Shown here: piece after piece, positions 60,187 to 64,000 of the stretch | Layout of the letters: every line of letters starts with the position of its first letter | Numbering within the stretch: position 1 is the first letter of the stretch | Assembly: GCF_050947335.1 (NCBI RefSeq) | Contig: NC_134997.1 | Coordinates: 2,046,001 to 2,110,000 of the forward strand | Source: Megachile rotundata | Lineage: Eukaryota > Arthropoda > Insecta > Hymenoptera > Megachilidae | Length of the DNA stretch: 64,000 nt | Direction of reading: 5' to 3' | Position numbers and translations under genes: made by a program | The notes under the pieces: model-generated | Databases searched by the model: none | What the model was told of the DNA's origin: nothing | What the model saw: the letters and a program-made list of their open reading frames with translations, nothing else

Positions 60187-62176
60187 AATCACAATCACAC
60201 AATCACAATAACACATTCACACAATCACGATCACACAATCACAATCACACAGTCACACAATCACAATCACAATCACAATCACAATCACAATCACAATCAC
60301 AATCACAATCACAATCACAATCACACAATCACACAGTCACAATTACTCAATCACGATCACACAATCCCGATCACACAGTCACGATCACGCAATCACGATC
60401 ACACAATCACGGTCGCACAATCACAATCACACAGTCACACTATCACAATCACAATCACAATCACACATACACAATCACACAGTCACACACACACAATCAC
60501 TGTCAGACAATCACAATCACACAATCACACAGTCACACAAACACAATCACAATCACACAATCACAATCACACAATCACAATCACACAATCACAATCACAC
60601 AATCACAATCACACAATCACAATCACACAATCACAATCACACAATCACAATCACACAATCACAATCACACAATCACAATCACACAATCACAATCACACAA
60701 TCACAATCACACAATCACAATCACGCAATCACAATCACACAATCACAATCACACAATCACAATCACACAATCACAATCACACAATCACAATCACACAATC
60801 ACAATCACACAACCACAATCACACAACCTCAATCACACAATCACAATCCCAAAATCACAACCACACAATCACAGTCACACAATCACGATCACACAATCAC
60901 AATAACACATTCACACAATCACGATCACACAATCACAATCACACAGTCACACAATCACAATCACAATCACAATCACAATCACAATCACAATCACAATCAC
61001 AATCACAATCACAATCACACAGTCACACAATCACAATCACACAATCACACAGTCACAATCCCACAATTGCGATCACACAATCACGATCACACAATTACGA
61101 CGACACAATCACGCTCACACAATCACGATCACGCAATCACTATCACACAATCACTATCACACAATCACGATCACACAATCACGATCACACAATCACAATC
61201 ACAATCACAATCACACAATCACGATCACACAATCACGATCGCATAATCACGATCACACAATCACACTATCACAATCCCACAATCACAATCCCACAATCAC
61301 AATCACACAATCACAGTCACACAATCACGATCACACAATCACAATCACACAATCACAATCACACAATCACAATCACACAATCACAATCACACAATCACAA
61401 TCACACAATCACAATCACACAATCACGATCACACAATCACGATCACACAATCACGATCACACAATCACGATCATACAACCACAACCACACAATCACACAG
61501 TCACAATCCCACAATCACGATCACACAATCACAACCACACAGTCACAATCACACAATCGCAATCACAATCCCACAATCACAATCACACAATCACAGTCAC
61601 ACAATCACAATCACACAACCACAACCACACAATCACACAACCACAACCACACAATCACGATCACACAATCACGATCACACAATCACAATCACACAATCAC
61701 GATCACACAATCACCATCACACAATCACGATCGCACAACCACAATCACACAATCACACAATCACGATCACACAATCACTATCACACAATCACGATCACCC
61801 AATCACGATCACACAATCACACAATCACTATCACACAATCACGATCACACAATCACGATCACACAATCACGATCACGCAATCACGATCACACAATCACTA
61901 TCACACAATCACTATCACACAATCACGATCACACAATCACACAATCACTATCACACAATCACGATCACACAATCACGATCACACAATCACGATCACACAA
62001 TCACGATCACACAATCACGATCACACAATCACGATCTCACAGTCACACAATCACAATCACAATCACACAATAACACAGTCACAATCCCACAATCACTACC
62101 ACACAATCACAATCACACAATCGCAATCACACAATCGCAATCACACAATCGCAATCACACAATCGCATTCACACAA

Positions 62177-62316
62177 TCGCGATCACACAATCGCGATCAC
62201 ACAATCGCGATCACACAATCGCGATCACACAATCGCGATCATACAATCGCGATCACACAATCGCGATCACACAATCGCGATCACACAATCGCGATCACAC
62301 AATCGCGATCACACAA
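62177..62316. repeat. TCGCGA block, 10 monomers (type A) in the right domain
   Basis: There are ten monomers from 62,177 to 62,303, then TCGCGG and CACGGT. It is the only long block of this type after 46 kb. Confidence 0.92.
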
Positions 62317-63230
62317 TCGCGGTCACACAATCACGGTCACACAATCACGATCACACAATCACGATCATAGAACCACAACCACACAATCGCACAGTCACAA
62401 TCCCACAATCACGATCACACTATCACGACCACACAGTCGCAATCACACAATCGCAATCACAATCCCACATTCACAATCACACAGTCACAGTCACACAATC
62501 ACAATCACAAAACCACAACCACACAATCACACAGTCACAATCCCACAATCACGATCACACAATCACGACCACACTATCACGATCACACAATCACAGTCAC
62601 ACAATCACAATCACACAGTCACACAATCACAATCACAATCACAATCACAATCACAATCACAATCACAATCACACAATCACAATCACACAATCACGATCAC
62701 ACAATCACAATCACACAATCACACAGTCACAAACCCACAATCACGATCACACAAACACGATCACACAGTCACGATCACACAATCACAATAACACAGCCAC
62801 ACAATCACAATCACAATCACAATCACACAATCACGATCACACACTCACGATCACACAGTCGCAATCACACAGTCACACAATCACGATCACACAATCACGA
62901 TCACGCAATCACGATCACACAATCACTATCACACAATCACTATCACACAATCACTATCACACAATCACGCTCACACAATCACGATCACACAATCACGATC
63001 ACACAATCACGATCACACAATTACGATCACACAATCACTATCACACAATCACGATCACACAATCACGATCACACAATCACGATCACACAATCACGATCAC
63101 ACAATCACACAATCACTATCACACAATCACGATCACACAATCACGATCTCACAGTCACACAATCACAATCACAATCACAAAATAACACAGTCACAATCCC
63201 ACAATCACTATCACACAATCACAATCACAC

Positions 63231-63552
63231 AATCGCAATCACACAATCGCAATCACACAATCGCAATCACACAATCGCAATCACACAATCGCAATCACAC
63301 AATCGCAATCACACAATCGCAATCACACAATCGCAATCACACAATCGCAATCACACAATCGCAATCACACAATCGCAATCACACAATCGCAATCACACAA
63401 TCGCAATCACACAATCGCAATCACACAATCGCAATCACACAATCGCAATCACACAATCGCAATCACACAATCGCAATCACACAATCGCAATCACACAATC
63501 GCAATCACACAATCGCAATCACACAATCGCAATCACACAATCGCAATAACGC
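63231..63552. repeat. CGCAATCACACAAT block, 23 monomers
   Basis: AATCGC occurs every 14 bp from 63,231 to 63,539. The last monomer reads CGCAATAACGC, and the CGCAATGAC variant normally before the end is missing. Confidence 0.93.
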
Positions 63553-63572
63553 AATCACAATCACACAATCAC

Positions 63573-64000
63573 AATAACACATTCACACAATCACGATCAC
63601 ACAATCACAATCACAATCACAATCACAATCACAATCACACAATCACACAGTCACAATTACTCAATCACGATCACACAATCCCGATCACACAGTCACGATC
63701 ACGCAATCACGATCACACAATCACGGTCGCACAATCACAATCACACAGTCACACTATCACAATCACAATCACAATCACACATACACAATCACACAGTCAC
63801 ACACACACAATCACTATCAGTCAATCACAATCACACAATCACACAGTCACACAAACACAATCACAATCACACAATCACAATCACACAATCACAATCACAC
63901 AATCACAATCACACAATCACAATCACACAGTCACAATCCCACAATTGCGATCTCACAATCACGATCACACAATTACGACGACACAATCACGCTCACACAA
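63573..64000. repeat. Right-domain unit R6, cut by the window end
   Basis: It opens with the AATAACACATTC tag and AATTACTC (63,655). A CTATCAGTC variant replaces CTGTCAGAC. Near 63,940 it jumps early to CAATTGCGATC and ACGACGACAC, so it has lost much of the monomer run found at this place in R1, R2 and R5. Confidence 0.8.

Larger units (their letters stand above)
56843..60206. repeat. Right-domain unit R4 (3,364 bp)
   Basis: It resembles R2: the CACACCGTCAC variant at about 59,273 matches 52,391, and the AATCAT-ended hexamer tract is shared. It carries three GCATAATC-type segments (near 57,305, 57,817, 58,225) where R2 has two. It ends with four CGATCACAATCACA monomers and 11 CGCAAT monomers. 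No gene is seen. Confidence 0.8.
60207..63572. repeat. Right-domain unit R5 (3,366 bp), chimeric with a middle-domain cassette
   Basis: The first part (AATTACTC at 60,341, ACGACGACAC near 61,096, an extra tag at 60,901) is right-domain type. From about 61,740 it changes to middle-domain type: CATTAT-free CACTATCAC series, TCGCGA block (62,177), A variant near 62,466, and a 23-monomer CGCAAT block. No gene is seen. Confidence 0.78.
1..64000. repeat. 14-bp satellite array filling the window, all copies head to tail
   Basis: The whole window is built from the monomer CACAATCRCRATCA and its point variants. The monomer parses as a hexamer (AATCAC) followed by an octamer (the hexamer plus AC), and runs of hexamer alone occur. 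Four main states exist at the two R positions: CGCG, CGCA, CACG and CACA. Other recurrent variants are CAGTCA, CTATCA, CCATCA, CAACCA and CCCACAATC. I saw no inverted block and no unique sequence. All copies have the same orientation, giving extreme strand asymmetry. The organization into higher-order units is typical of eukaryotic satellite DNA. Nothing resembling TTAGGG telomere repeats or a CENP-B box was seen. The array runs off both ends of the window. Confidence 0.97.

Noticed and set aside
1..64000. Telomere or centromere identity
   Set aside because: No TTAGGG-type repeat and no CENP-B box was seen, and the window includes no flanking unique sequence. A centromeric or subtelomeric position is possible but cannot be supported from sequence alone.

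Overview
The whole 64,000-base window is satellite DNA. I found no unique-sequence gene, RNA gene, transposon, CRISPR array, promoter or origin in it. The basic unit is a 14-bp monomer, CACAATCRCRATCA (R = A or G), built from a hexamer (AATCAC) plus an octamer (AATCACAC-like). Stretches of pure hexamer are interspersed. Every copy lies in the same orientation, so the + strand is C/A-rich throughout (one common monomer, CACAATCACGATCA, has 6 A, 5 C, 2 T and 1 G) and the - strand is T/G-rich. This points to a eukaryotic heterochromatic array, for example pericentromeric, subtelomeric or sex-chromosomal. Variation is concentrated at two CpG/CpA positions, which fits a genome with CpG methylation, but the species and chromosomal position cannot be read from the sequence.

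Layout. (1) 1-12,887 is an older, more diverged mosaic. It holds two units about 3.08 kb apart, a unit rich in CGATCG and GCGATCGC, units of 1,368 bp, and a 924-bp duplication. (2) 12,888-25,573 is a near-perfect tandem duplication of about 6.35 kb (12,888-19,237 and 19,238-25,573). I found only one substitution and one 14-bp rearrangement between the copies by eye. (3) 25,574-47,106 is dominated by cassettes carrying 6 to 14 tandem copies of a doubly CpG-containing monomer (TCGCGA core). Two cassette types, differing by a 1-bp deletion, often alternate. (4) 47,107-64,000 is a higher-order repeat with units of 2.9 to 3.5 kb. A recurrent tag, AATAACACATTC, occurs 23 times and divides much of the window into units.

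The long + strand reading frames (up to 1,755 codons) result from the monomer lacking stop codons. Because 14 is not a multiple of 3, each frame passes through all three phases every 42 bp and gives a 14-residue peptide period (HNHDHTITITQSRS-like). The - strand is closed by TGA in every monomer. I therefore annotate no CDS.

The main interest is evolutionary. Monomer variants sit in homogeneous, ordered blocks whose copy number changes between otherwise matching higher-order units, as expected from unequal exchange, slippage and local conversion. Coordinates of higher-order units were read by eye from diagnostic variants and may be off by one or two monomers.
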